Assembly: GCA_029249345.1 (NCBI GenBank)
Contig: JAQWHM010000011.1
Coordinates: forward strand, 265,523-329,522
Reading direction: 5' to 3'
DNA: 64,000 bases
DNA from: UBA10348 sp002469915
GTDB lineage: Bacteria > Bacteroidota > Rhodothermia > Rhodothermales > UBA10348
Position 1 is the stretch's first letter. Every line of letters starts with the position of its first letter. A program made the position numbers and the translations under genes. Below, one piece after another: positions 1 through 8,669 of the stretch. The notes under the pieces were generated by a model that did not search any database, was not told where the DNA came from, and was given only the letters and a program-made list of their open reading frames with translations.

Positions 1-1239
1 CAGCCCTTCCATTTGCTCAAAATCTCCGTAAAGGATTGATTTGATCAGATATTGGGGGTGCAGATCCATGGGAAGCACTTTTTCGTATTGCTGACTCATT
101 ACGTACGCACGCTCTTCACCATGATTATTGGTGTTGACGTGGTACTCCTTATTCGGTCGCAAGAATGAGGGGAAGGTCCGCGAAAGGCTGGGACGTTTGT
201 AGGACGGAATGAGCCAGCCTAAAAACTCAGGCTTGTCTCCTTCTTCAAGCACAGTAATCTGATCGTCGTACAGACCCAGGAAGCCGTCTTTTTCGATCTG
301 AGTACCACTTAACGCGTTTCCGCTAATACAGCGTACATGATCATGCTTCAGATTGTCTGCCAGCATGGGCTCAACAGAAGCGCCGATTCGCGTCTTGACG
401 TATCCCGTTTTCTTGGTCTTATCTCCCGTAACCGCGACTGTACGCTCGGCATCAAAGACTCCGTCTGAGAAGAGCTTACCAATGATGGCAACATCCTGAG
501 GTTTTAGGGTCCACACGACATCTCCTTTATTAATAGGAGCGAGGTGGTGGATTTGGACACCGACATTACCAGCCGGGTGGGGGCCAGAGAACGATGTCAC
601 GTTCACGCCGTCCGCCTTGGTAAATACGTCTGCCGACTCTGGACCCACGCCCAAATGGACGCCTCCGGAGGTCAACTTATTCAGTACTGAGAGGCCTTTT
701 TGAAAAGCAGACTCTTTGCCTTTGATCAACATATTGTGATCCGGCGCCAAGGGGGCCGTATCGAAACATGACACAAAGATATCCCTAGGCGTGGCCTCGG
801 GATCAGCAAGCGTATTAAACGGTCGCTGTTTCAGTAGCGTCCAGGCTCCTGAATTGAGCATGAGGTCCACAGCTTGCTCCCGTGAGCAAGAAGCTACATC
901 CAGCTTTTCAAACTGATGAAAGGCGACCTCGGCGTCTACCGCAATTACCACCTCGGTGATAGCGCGCTTGGGTCCTCTTCGGATTTCTACGACTTCGCCG
1001 CTAACGGGCGAACCGAACTGAATCCGAGGGCTGCCTTTATCGAAAAACAAAGGCTCGCCGGCTAACACACGATCTCCAATTGCCTTGTGCAGCTTGGGAA
1101 TCGGGCCGATGCCGACGACGTCTGTTGGTTTCAAGGCGAAAAGCCGAGAATTTTTGGCTTCCAGAAGCCCCTGCTCGGGTGAACCGAGCAGCCTTATGTC
1201 AAATCCGCGAGATAGTTTTATCACGATAGTTCTTACCAT
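1..1239 (-). CDS. nqrA: Na+-translocating NADH:quinone reductase subunit A, 3' end cut off
   Basis: This is the 5' part (413 codons) of NqrA, the peripheral subunit of the six-subunit sodium-pumping NADH:quinone oxidoreductase of the inner membrane. The ATG is at 1239 and the frame stays open to the window edge. The family is about 445-450 residues long, so roughly 35 C-terminal residues lie outside. Recognition rests on the N-terminal LSRGFDIRL stretch, the GPHPAGNVGVQIHH motif near residue 215 and the HPQYL...DFEQMEGL stretch near the C-terminus. The remaining nqrBCDEF genes would be expected further left, because transcription runs leftward. The neighbouring sodium/solute symporter fits a sodium-based energy economy. 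Confidence 0.93.
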   Translation of the reverse strand, partial: MVRTIVIKLSRGFDIRLLGSPEQGLLEAKNSRLFALKPTDVVGIGPIPKLHKAIGDRVLAGEPLFFDKGSPRIQFGSPVSGEVVEIRRGPKRAITEVVIAVDAEVAFHQFEKLDVASCSREQAVDLMLNSGAWTLLKQRPFNTLADPEATPRDIFVSCFDTAPLAPDHNMLIKGKESAFQKGLSVLNKLTSGGVHLGVGPESADVFTKADGVNVTSFSGPHPAGNVGVQIHHLAPINKGDVVWTLKPQDVAIIGKLFSDGVFDAERTVAVTGDKTKKTGYVKTRIGASVEPMLADNLKHDHVRCISGNALSGTQIEKDGFLGLYDDQITVLEEGDKPEFLGWLIPSYKRPSLSRTFPSFLRPNKEYHVNTNNHGEERAYVMSQQYEKVLPMDLHPQYLIKSILYGDFEQMEGL

Positions 1240-1529
1240 AAAACAGCAATTCCTGCAAGATTAAAAACCCCGCTCACGGGTATCAATCACTAAGCGCTTT
1301 ATTCACCAAAGACTTGAAATAGAAAGCGTTTAGAGTGAGCCGCAGAAGACAGCAGTTAAATGAGGGTGTTTTTGATCTCACCTCGTGTGGATTTCTAATA
1401 CACTTATCCGAGTTTTATCTGGTTGTTGGATCACACGAACCGGGCCCTACTGAGAATCTAGGTAGTTTTATTGCTGCGACACCTACTCTTTTGCTATACT
1501 TGGTTCAATACAGTTCGACAAAAAGGAAG
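1240..1529. other. Divergent intergenic region between nqrA and the SGNH hydrolase
   Basis: About 290 bases with no supportable gene. The frame of the downstream hydrolase is open back to a GTG at 1335, but residues coded before 1530 do not look like protein and a signal peptide starts at 1530. The region must hold promoters for both divergent genes. Confidence 0.6.
1471..1502 (+). promoter_or_regulatory. Possible Bacteroidota-type promoter of the SGNH hydrolase
   Basis: TTG at 1471-1473 and TATACTTG at 1495-1502 resemble the TTG / TAnnTTTG elements of Bacteroidota housekeeping promoters. The 21-base spacer and one mismatch in the -7 element make this weak. It lies 28 bases before the chosen start codon. 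Confidence 0.25.
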
Positions 1530-2216
1530 ATGTTTCGCACCCTACTATGCCTAGCCGCACTTATGGCCGTAATCACAGGCTCCCTCTCCACTGCTCATGC
1601 TCAAGACTGGGGCAACCTTTTTTTTTACGCGGCAAAAAATGATTCGCTTTCTTCGCAAGAGGCAAGGGTTGTGTTTATGGGTGACTCCATTACTCAAGGT
1701 TGGAGTCAAACGATGCCGGAGTTTTTTACTTCGAACCCCTACCTGGATCGGGGAATAAGCGGACAGGTCACAGCACAGATGCTGGTTCGCTTCCGGGCTG
1801 ATGTGCTTAATCTGGATCCCGAAGCGGTTGTCATATTGGCCGGCACGAATGATATTGCCGAAAATCAGGGGCCTATCGGGCTAGAGGATATTGCGGGTAA
1901 TATCCAAAGCATGGCTGAATTGGCGCATGCGCATGGCATTCGGGTAATTATCTGTTCCGTTCTTCCGGCCGCTGAGTACTCCTGGAGACCCGGACTCGGC
2001 CCTGACTACAAAATTCCCGCTCTGAATTCCTTGTTGAAGTCGTATGCGGAATCTGCCGGATTTGACTACCTTGACTATTTTTCTGCCATGACGGATGGCG
2101 AAAACGGACTAATCGCCGAATATACTTCCGACGGTGTGCACGTCACCCTAGCGGGATATGATGTCATGGTGACACTGGTACAAGACATGTTGGATACCGT
2201 TCTAGAAAACGAATGA
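1530..2216 (+). CDS. Secreted SGNH/GDSL-family hydrolase
   Basis: A 228-residue exported esterase/lipase-type hydrolase. The start at 1530 was chosen because it gives a clean signal peptide (MFRTLLCLAALMAVITG...AHAQ) and follows an AAGGA stretch. SGNH blocks are visible: GDSITQGW (nucleophile Ser), a glycine region (DRGISGQ), GTNDIAEN (block III Asn) and DGVHVTLAGY (block V Asp-x-x-His). The substrate cannot be read from sequence; related proteins deacylate acylated sugars or phospholipid-like substrates. It stands alone, with the symporter genes following after 112 bases. Confidence 0.85.
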   Translation: MFRTLLCLAALMAVITGSLSTAHAQDWGNLFFYAAKNDSLSSQEARVVFMGDSITQGWSQTMPEFFTSNPYLDRGISGQVTAQMLVRFRADVLNLDPEAVVILAGTNDIAENQGPIGLEDIAGNIQSMAELAHAHGIRVIICSVLPAAEYSWRPGLGPDYKIPALNSLLKSYAESAGFDYLDYFSAMTDGENGLIAEYTSDGVHVTLAGYDVMVTLVQDMLDTVLENE

Positions 2217-2328
2217 CACCCGGTCTATCGAACCTAATTGGCCAGAGAGATGGTTTATGGCTACAAACTAGTGATTGCCCTTCTCCAAGCCAGTTGCGAC
2301 ACTCGCTCAAACTCATCTAGATATAATA

Positions 2329-2628
2329 ATGACACACACACCTGACGAACGCGATCCAAGAGTTGCGGCAGCGAGAGGCCGATATTGGAAAAAAAACCTG
2401 ACCATTATGGCGGTGCTGCTCTTAATCTGGGCTGCAGCGGGTTTGGGTGCGGGGGTGTTATTCGCCGATACTTTGAACGCGTTTTACCTCGGAGGGTATC
2501 CGCTGGGTTTTTGGTTTGCTCAACAAGGAAGCATCTTCACGTTTGTGGTACTGATTTTCATCTATGCCGTGTTGCTCAACAGGTTAGATAAACAACATCA
2601 CGCCGACCTGGAAGAGGCGCAATCATGA
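2329..2628 (+). CDS. Sodium/solute symporter small subunit (DUF4212 family)
   Basis: A 99-residue membrane protein with two predicted transmembrane segments (about residues 22-45 and 58-82) separated by the FYLGGYPLGFWFAQQGS stretch typical of DUF4212, the small partner of VC_2705-type sodium:solute symporters. The ATG at 2329 is preferred over the upstream TTG at 2275 because family members begin just before the RxxYWKKN motif. The stop codon overlaps the start of the large subunit (ATGA), which indicates translational coupling and a two-subunit transporter in the inner membrane. Confidence 0.88.
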   Translation: MTHTPDERDPRVAAARGRYWKKNLTIMAVLLLIWAAAGLGAGVLFADTLNAFYLGGYPLGFWFAQQGSIFTFVVLIFIYAVLLNRLDKQHHADLEEAQS

Positions 2629-4457
2629 GTGTGCAAGCCTGGACCTTTCTTTTCGTAGGTGTAACGTTTTCACTCTATTTAGTGATAGCGTGGTTGTCCC
2701 GAGTGTCTGACACAAAGGGATTTTATGTTGCTGGACAGGGCATTCCGGCTATCGCGAACGGAATGGCGACAGCCGCAGACTGGATGAGCGCGGCATCCTT
2801 TATATCAATGGCTGGATTGATTTCCACGTTGGGGTATGCGGGCGGGATGTACCTGATGGGTTGGACGGGTGGATACGTGCTGCTGGCTCTTCTTTTGGCC
2901 CCCTACCTCCGGAAATTTGGACATTACACCGTCCCGGACTTTATCGGAGACCGGTACCGCTCAAACGCTGTACGGATCGTAGCTGTGATATGCGCCATTT
3001 TTGTGAGCTTCACCTATGTTGCTGGTCAGATGCGCGGCGTCGGCATTGTGTTTTCTCGGTTTCTAGAAGTAGATGTTAATGTGGGTGTATATGTAGGCGT
3101 GGCCATCGTCTTTGTATATGCCACGCTGGGTGGTATGAAGGGCATTACGTGGACGCAGGTTGCTCAATACTGGGTGCTTATCACGGCATTCTTGACACCG
3201 GCAATAGCAATTAGTTTGGATCTGACGGGCTCCGCAATCCCTCAAATCGGACTCGGCAGCGACTTGATTGGTGAAGGCACTCCTCTGCTCGCTAAACTGA
3301 ATCAAATCAGCGCAGATCTCGGATTCGCATCGTACACCGAACCCTTCATCGGCCAATGGAATAAGTTGAACGTGTTTTGTGTAACGCTGGCTCTTATGGC
3401 AGGCACGGCGGGCCTGCCGCATGTTATTGTGCGTTTCTATACCGTGAAAAACGTGGCTGCTGCTCGCTGGAGTGCTTTTTGGGCTCTTTTATTTATTGCG
3501 ATGCTTTATTTAACAGCCCCGGCGATTGGTGCTTTTGCTCGGTATACGATGTTGGAAGGATTAAATGGAAAGACAGAAGCCGAACTGCCTGAGTGGTTCA
3601 ACAGCTGGGAGCAGACGGGATTGGTTTTGTGGATGGACGACGGTGATGGTAAGCTCACCTACACAGGAGGCGATCGCGCCGACGAGAATGAACTATTCAG
3701 AAGCGGAAATCTAGGTGCGGTACGAATTGGAGAAATCCGTCAAAATCACGCTCGCTGGCTGGCCGGTGAACCTGGGGGTGAAAACGGAGGCGCGGTGCTA
3801 AGGCAGGCCGGTCTTTCGGGTCCAGACCGAGATATCATTGTGTTGGCGACCCCAGAAATGGCAGGGTTAGCCAACTGGATTATTGCGCTCGTGGCAGCCG
3901 GCGGTCTGGCGGCTGCCTTATCCACGGCCAGCGGATTGCTGCTAGTCATCTCTTCTAGCGTGGCACACGACTTGTACTATCGCATCATCAATCCTCAAGC
4001 AACGGAGAGCCAGCGATTGTTGGTCGGACGTACGGTGATCGGTTTTGCCGTAGTCATTGCTGGAATCCTTGGCATTTATCCTCCCGGATTTGTGAGCCAG
4101 GTCGTGGCCTTTGCCTTCGGGCTTGCTGCAGCGAGCTTCTTTCCCATCATTGTGTTGGGGATTTTCTCAAGGCGAGTGGGCACCTATCCGGCCATGTTTG
4201 GCATGATCGCCGGAATCGGATTCACGGCGACGTACATATTGGGAAGCGTATACGGGGGATGGTCTTCTTGGGCATTCGGTATCGGGCCCCAAGGAATCGG
4301 AGTGGTAGGAATGGCCATCAACTTTGCCGTTACTCTTGGTTTGACACCCTTTTTCCCGGCACCAGACCAGTCGGTGCAAGAGCTTATTCTTTCCATTAGA
4401 GAGCCAGAAGGTGCCCCACCTGCCTTGGATATCGAGCTCGGCCCGGAAGCTGAATAA
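2625..4457 (+). CDS. Sodium/solute symporter large subunit (SSF family, VC_2705-like)
   Basis: A 610-residue SSF-family permease with about 13 hydrophobic segments, similar to ActP/PutP-type symporters. The region ADWMSAASFISMAG contains family-conserved sodium-site residues, and GLPHVIVRFYTV and AALSTASGLLLVISSS are classical SSF signatures. A hydrophilic loop of about 100 residues (about 320-420) contains an acidic, EF-hand-like DDGDGKLTY stretch, a feature I associate with this subfamily. It overlaps the small subunit by 4 bases. Organic acids such as acetate are plausible substrates but unproven. It ends directly against the convergent gene at 4458 with no terminator visible. Confidence 0.9.
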   Translation: MSVQAWTFLFVGVTFSLYLVIAWLSRVSDTKGFYVAGQGIPAIANGMATAADWMSAASFISMAGLISTLGYAGGMYLMGWTGGYVLLALLLAPYLRKFGHYTVPDFIGDRYRSNAVRIVAVICAIFVSFTYVAGQMRGVGIVFSRFLEVDVNVGVYVGVAIVFVYATLGGMKGITWTQVAQYWVLITAFLTPAIAISLDLTGSAIPQIGLGSDLIGEGTPLLAKLNQISADLGFASYTEPFIGQWNKLNVFCVTLALMAGTAGLPHVIVRFYTVKNVAAARWSAFWALLFIAMLYLTAPAIGAFARYTMLEGLNGKTEAELPEWFNSWEQTGLVLWMDDGDGKLTYTGGDRADENELFRSGNLGAVRIGEIRQNHARWLAGEPGGENGGAVLRQAGLSGPDRDIIVLATPEMAGLANWIIALVAAGGLAAALSTASGLLLVISSSVAHDLYYRIINPQATESQRLLVGRTVIGFAVVIAGILGIYPPGFVSQVVAFAFGLAAASFFPIIVLGIFSRRVGTYPAMFGMIAGIGFTATYILGSVYGGWSSWAFGIGPQGIGVVGMAINFAVTLGLTPFFPAPDQSVQELILSIREPEGAPPALDIELGPEAE

Positions 4458-5312
4458 CTAGCTTCTGTTCTTGGTGCGTTGCGTACGAACGGCTTCCGGA
4501 GCGAGCTCTTCGTCTTCAAGCTCTAGCATGCCGGATGTGGTGGTTGTTTCGAGACGAGGCTCGATGATTGGAGAAGCGAGCGTGGCTTTCTCATTGCCCA
4601 ATTTTACGAGTCGTTCTGCAACAGACTCCAAATTGGCGAGCTTCTTATCTCTCCAGCGCATGTCCAGTAGATACACCAATGGAGCCAGCATTGCCATAAT
4701 TAAAGGAAGCGAAACAGCTCCAATCAGTAGTGATTTGCCGAAAATAAGAGCAAGAATAAAAGCGGGGAGTATTGAGAGTAAAAAACCGTAGCCTATCGCC
4801 TCTGATTTGGGGCTTCCAGCGCCTACTTTTTGACTCATTTCAATCCGAGTGCCCTCCTTGTAAGGCCGGAGCAACACCGATGTATGTACGCCCATGGGAC
4901 TCGTGTGTCTCCATTCTCGGGAGCGCCCAATTTGCTCTACAACACCGTTTCCAAACGATCCCAGCCCGGTCATGTCTATGCTCGAATTACTCGCAAACGA
5001 CCTTCGAAGCTCGAAAACTAACTCTTCCCAAACGTCTTCGGTTAGTTCTTGGGATAAAAACCGTTGGGTGTGTATGTGAGTAGCTGTGCGATTCTGAAAC
5101 CCTTTCTTTCCTGTTGATTCAATTTCTAAAGCAGCGCGATGGAGGTACTCCGGGTCTAGTCCAGCTTCCGAGGCAATGGTTTCTAACTCAGATAGGGACA
5201 GCCCGGACGTTGAAGGCTGCTCATCGCGGACGTCATCTGCTTGAAGTTGTGCCGTCCGCTCAAGCAGCTTAGCGATTTCTTTTTCAGTGTATGTGCGATT
5301 CGGATCGGGCAT
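4458..5312 (-). CDS. Hypothetical protein with two transmembrane segments
   Basis: A 284-residue protein that I cannot assign to a named family. The N-terminal part (RTYTEKEIAKLLERTAQLQ) is a helical segment, followed by a 'SLSELETIASEAGLDPEYLHRAA' helical stretch. The central region is mixed alpha/beta (about 85-165). Two adjacent hydrophobic helices lie at about 175-215, and the acidic tail ends in TQRTKNRS. There is no signal peptide. This layout occurs in uncharacterised membrane proteins of Rhodothermota-like genomes. Its stop codon abuts that of the sodium symporter in convergent orientation. Confidence 0.7.
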   Translation of the reverse strand: MPDPNRTYTEKEIAKLLERTAQLQADDVRDEQPSTSGLSLSELETIASEAGLDPEYLHRAALEIESTGKKGFQNRTATHIHTQRFLSQELTEDVWEELVFELRRSFASNSSIDMTGLGSFGNGVVEQIGRSREWRHTSPMGVHTSVLLRPYKEGTRIEMSQKVGAGSPKSEAIGYGFLLSILPAFILALIFGKSLLIGAVSLPLIMAMLAPLVYLLDMRWRDKKLANLESVAERLVKLGNEKATLASPIIEPRLETTTTSGMLELEDEELAPEAVRTQRTKNRS

Positions 5313-5367
5313 GCGAAAGAGGCTTCAGTATGGGAAAATGAATAGAATCAAGATAGCTCTAGGGCCC

Positions 5368-5610
5368 CTATTCGTGTCGATACAATAGAAGGTTCTTGGG
5401 ATGGATAGATGTGGCAACCACATCACCACACACCCTACAATGCCAATCGATCCGGTCTGGCTTCCCTCCGGAACTCCCCCAAAACACCCCGTACCAGAAT
5501 TTGGCGGCTTTGTGATGGGCTTTGGGGCTGATCCATACACTGTCCAGATCGTGACCACACGAGCAGGTGTCCATGAGAGTGGTTAGATCAGATAAAGGTG
5601 GATTTGCCAT
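5368..5610 (-). CDS. Small putative zinc-ribbon-like protein
   Basis: An 80-residue open frame with two Cys pairs, C16-S-C18-G-H and C58-R-V-C61-G-D, flanking an aromatic, basic middle. That spacing would suit a zinc knuckle or ribbon, and the composition looks protein-like rather than random. There is no Shine-Dalgarno sequence before the ATG at 5610; an in-frame ATG at 5577 would still keep all four Cys. No family is recognised. It lies between the two-transmembrane protein and the ABC ATPase genes. A spurious frame cannot be excluded. Confidence 0.45.
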   Translation of the reverse strand: MANPPLSDLTTLMDTCSCGHDLDSVWISPKAHHKAAKFWYGVFWGSSGGKPDRIDWHCRVCGDVVATSIHPKNLLLYRHE

Positions 5611-5767
5611 GGAGCGCTTGTACCCACATGTGGGCGCTGGGTTTGGCCCTTGGGGTACCTTTTTTCTTTCGGAAAATAAACAGCTTACCTCTTAGTCAGA
5701 ACGCTATTTGCCTTACCGGAAAGCAATGTGTACACTTTTTCTCAACCGCAGGGCCAATAGACATACC

Positions 5768-6751
5768 ATGAATCCCATTGCTGTCTTACGAACTGAAGAT
5801 CTGGCCGTTGAGTTTTCAACGCAGGACGCGCCTGTTCGAGCGGTTCAACGTGTAAGTATTGAGGTGTACGCGGGCGAGACCGTTGCGCTGGTGGGAGAGT
5901 CGGGGTCGGGTAAGTCCGTCACCTGTTTGAGTGTGATGGGTCTTTTGCCTGAAACGGGCCGCGTATCCGAGGGCCGTATTGAATTTAAAGGGAAAGACAT
6001 TCTCGCAATGGAGTCCGTTGCGCGCAGGCGCCTTCGGGGGGCGGCCATGTCTATGGTGTTTCAGGAGCCAATGACGAGTCTAAATCCAGTATTTCGGATT
6101 GGTTCGCAGATTGCTGAAGCCGTTGAGGTGCAGACCGGAATTGGTCGGAAAGAAGCTATGCATCGGGCTAAGGATTTGTTGGATTTGGTCCGGATTCCTG
6201 AAGCATCCCGTCGTTTGAAGAATTATCCCCACGAATTATCGGGCGGAATGCGCCAGCGGGTAATGATTGCGATGGCGCTAGCTGGCAACCCGGATTTGCT
6301 GATTGCGGATGAGCCCACCACGGCGCTGGATGTAACCGTACAGGCACAGATTCTAGAATTGCTTGCCGAATTGCAGGCGGAGCTTGGAATGGCGCTTCTA
6401 TTTGTAACGCACGACCTGGGAGTGGTAGCAGGAATCGCGGATCGGGTGTACGTGATGTATGGAGGACAGGTGGTAGAATCCGCACCGGTCCGCCCACTCT
6501 TTGCCCAACCACGTATGCCCTATACCGCTGGACTGCTTCGTAGCGTACCCTCTCTTTCGAGAGACGAGGTGGGCCGAATGCCCACGATTCCGGGGCAAGG
6601 CCCTGCGCCAGGCGAAGCGCAGCGCGGGTGTACATTTGCTCCCCGGTGTGAGTTTGTGCAGGAGGCGTGCCGTGTAGAGAACGTTCCCATCTTAGAAAGC
6701 GGGAATCGTGCGGTGCGATGTTTACGGGCAGAGGAGCTGTCGCTGTCTTGA
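5768..6751 (+). CDS. Opp/Dpp-type ABC transporter ATP-binding protein (DppD-like)
   Basis: A 327-residue ATPase subunit of a peptide/nickel-type ABC importer. Walker A GESGSGKS is at 43-50, the Q-loop Gln near 99, the signature LSGGMRQR at about 157-164 and Walker B DEPTTALD at 181-188. The C-terminal oligopeptide-type extension has the CTFAPRC Cys motif. The ATG at 5768 (MNPIAVLRTEDL) was chosen over the upstream TTG because the ABC domain begins there. It is followed by the second ATPase with overlapping stop and start. No permeases lie on this strand; the matching DppB/DppC/DppA-like genes are on the opposite strand at 15-18.4 kb. Confidence 0.93.
   Translation: MNPIAVLRTEDLAVEFSTQDAPVRAVQRVSIEVYAGETVALVGESGSGKSVTCLSVMGLLPETGRVSEGRIEFKGKDILAMESVARRRLRGAAMSMVFQEPMTSLNPVFRIGSQIAEAVEVQTGIGRKEAMHRAKDLLDLVRIPEASRRLKNYPHELSGGMRQRVMIAMALAGNPDLLIADEPTTALDVTVQAQILELLAELQAELGMALLFVTHDLGVVAGIADRVYVMYGGQVVESAPVRPLFAQPRMPYTAGLLRSVPSLSRDEVGRMPTIPGQGPAPGEAQRGCTFAPRCEFVQEACRVENVPILESGNRAVRCLRAEELSLS
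6731..6736 (+). promoter_or_regulatory. Ribosome binding site supporting a TTG start for the second ATPase
   Basis: GAGGAG lies 11 bases before the TTG at 6748, inside the end of the upstream ATPase gene. It is the best Shine-Dalgarno match near any candidate start, so it supports TTG over the ATG at 6718. Confidence 0.5.
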
Positions 6752-7725
6752 GCACGCCACAGACCATAGCGCCCGCCAAAATCATCGTATCTGCTCGAAA
6801 CGTACATGTCCGATTCCCGGTTGTGGGAGGCCATTCCGTGAAGGCGGTTACCAACGTAAGTCTGGATATTCGTCGTGGCGAGGTGTTCGGTTTGGTGGGT
6901 GAGTCGGGATCCGGAAAAACGACATTGGGACGAGCTCTGCTCCGCTTAGTAGATCTTTCCGAAGGATCTGTTCTGTTTGATGGAAAGGATATTTCCGAAA
7001 TGGATGCGCACCAAATCCGTACGATGAGGAAGCGGATGCAGGTTATTTTTCAGGACCCTTTTGGAAGCCTGAACCCGCGGATGTCGGTTGAATCTATACT
7101 GCAGGAAGCAGTACAATTGGTGGATGGGCGCAGTAAGACCGCATTCCGTATTTCGGAGCTACTCAATCTAGTGGGCCTTTCTGATTCAGCACGAGGACGA
7201 CATCCCCACGAGTTCTCAGGAGGACAAAGACAGCGCATTTGCATTGCGCGGGCGCTCGCGCTCCGGCCAGAATTCATTGTGGCCGATGAGCCGGTGGCCG
7301 CGCTAGACGTATCGATTCAAGCCCAGATCATCAACTTACTTCATGATCTGAAACAGGAGCTGAACCTTACGATGCTGTTCATAGCACATGATTTGGCAGT
7401 TGTCCGGCACATTAGCGATCGAATTGGGGTCATGTACTTGGGCAGCATACAGGAAATCGGTCCGGCCTCGGAGGTTGTCGCCAACCCGCTCCATCCGTAT
7501 TCCAGCGCGCTCTTATCGGCTGTACCTGTTCCAGATCCCACGCAGCAGATGAAGCGGCAGGTTCTAGACGGGGATCTACCCAGTCCGATTCACCCTCCGT
7601 CTGGGTGCGTATTCAGAACTCGCTGTCCAGTGGCCGACGCGGTCTGTGCAGACACGGTGCCCCAGCTTAGTAGTGTTGCGCCGGACAGATCTGTCGCCTG
7701 TCTGAAAGTCGGCCAATTGGATTAG
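6748..7725 (+). CDS. Opp/Dpp-type ABC transporter ATP-binding protein (DppF-like)
   Basis: A 325-residue ATPase that pairs with the preceding DppD-like subunit. It has Walker A GESGSGKT at 51-58, the signature FSGGQRQR, Walker B DEPVAALD and the C-terminal CVFRTRCPVADAVC extension typical of DppF/OppF. The start is taken as TTG at 6748, which overlaps the upstream stop (TTGA) and has GAGGAG before it; ATG 6718 is an alternative. The 3' end overlaps the convergent DapA-like gene by 4 bases. The pair probably energises the permeases encoded at 15.2-16.9 kb. Confidence 0.92.
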   Translation: MSTPQTIAPAKIIVSARNVHVRFPVVGGHSVKAVTNVSLDIRRGEVFGLVGESGSGKTTLGRALLRLVDLSEGSVLFDGKDISEMDAHQIRTMRKRMQVIFQDPFGSLNPRMSVESILQEAVQLVDGRSKTAFRISELLNLVGLSDSARGRHPHEFSGGQRQRICIARALALRPEFIVADEPVAALDVSIQAQIINLLHDLKQELNLTMLFIAHDLAVVRHISDRIGVMYLGSIQEIGPASEVVANPLHPYSSALLSAVPVPDPTQQMKRQVLDGDLPSPIHPPSGCVFRTRCPVADAVCADTVPQLSSVAPDRSVACLKVGQLD

Positions 7726-8654
7726 TGGTTCCAGGGCTCGGCCGCCTGGACGCCTTTGGCACTTAGGCTCAGGCCCACTCGTTCAATAATTGCGGTGAGT
7801 TCGCGCTCCGTGTATGCGTCTATCAGGCGACCAGGCGGCCGAATGAACTGCGTATCGATAACGCCTCGGTGGTGATACACGAACTTGCGGTAGGCAAGGC
7901 CAATTTTGGGTTGGAACTCGTACCGAATGAGAGGAATGTATCGGTCGAATATGCCTGCCGCCCGCTTGAAATCGCCTGCTCGGTAGGCATTGTAGATACC
8001 CACTAGTACTTCTGGGAAAGCAAAACCGGTCATGATGCCATTGGCTCCCCGCTGCAACTCCTCCAGAAAGTACTCTCCGCCTAGTCCGCCGAAGATGCCA
8101 AAGTCATTATTGGCTAGCGCACGGATCTTTGAAAGTTTGTCCAGAACGGGTAGCTCTTCCAATTTGATATAGTCTACGCCAGGAATCTCATTGGCCATTC
8201 GGGCAATGAGCTCAGCAGACAAAATGGTCCCAAAGGACTCGGGGAAGTCATGGATAATGACCGGAATTTGAACGGATTCCGCAACGGCAGCATAATGGTT
8301 AAACAGCGCCTGATCATTCTGAATGCCAATTGGCGCCACAAATACAGCATCCGCCCCCAGTTCCTGCGCCTCACGTGCTTGCTCGATGGCTCCGGCCGAC
8401 CCGAAGGCTCTGACACCAACCCAGGTGGGGATGGCACCACCGATCTGATCGACTACGCTGCGTACGACCAGCTTTCTTTCTGACTCCGCCATCTTGTGAG
8501 ATTCACCCATGAATCCCAGAATAGAAACTCCGTGAACCCCGACTTCCAATTCGAAGTCGATCAGGCGCCGCATGCTGGACTCATCTACGTTTCCGGTTGC
8601 GGTAAATGGCGTTGGTAATATGGGGAGCACACCCTGAAAATTCATGTCTTGCAT
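7722..8654 (-). CDS. DapA/NAL-superfamily aldolase or lyase
   Basis: A 310-residue (beta/alpha)8 enzyme of the dihydrodipicolinate synthase/N-acetylneuraminate lyase superfamily. The Schiff-base lysine is probably K164 in DYIKLEE. The usual GTTGE motif reads GFMGE (47-51), and the usual YNVP stretch reads HDFP (135-138). It is therefore unlikely to be lysine-pathway DapA and more likely acts on another 2-oxo-acid adduct. It is the last gene of the long catabolic operon, 15 bases after the hydantoinase-like gene. An alternative start is ATG 8645. The substrate is unknown. Confidence 0.85.
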   Translation of the reverse strand: MQDMNFQGVLPILPTPFTATGNVDESSMRRLIDFELEVGVHGVSILGFMGESHKMAESERKLVVRSVVDQIGGAIPTWVGVRAFGSAGAIEQAREAQELGADAVFVAPIGIQNDQALFNHYAAVAESVQIPVIIHDFPESFGTILSAELIARMANEIPGVDYIKLEELPVLDKLSKIRALANNDFGIFGGLGGEYFLEELQRGANGIMTGFAFPEVLVGIYNAYRAGDFKRAAGIFDRYIPLIRYEFQPKIGLAYRKFVYHHRGVIDTQFIRPPGRLIDAYTERELTAIIERVGLSLSAKGVQAAEPWNH

Positions 8655-8669
8655 TGGGTTACGTGAAAG

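Noticed and set aside
3600..3850. Frameshift or insertion in the symporter's hydrophilic loop
   Set aside because: The frame is continuous and a charged loop with an acidic DDGDGKL motif is expected in this subfamily.
6168..6854. A 228-codon frame antisense to the two ABC ATPase genes
   Set aside because: The sense strand carries intact Walker and signature motifs; the antisense product is Pro/Arg-rich and lacks any domain.
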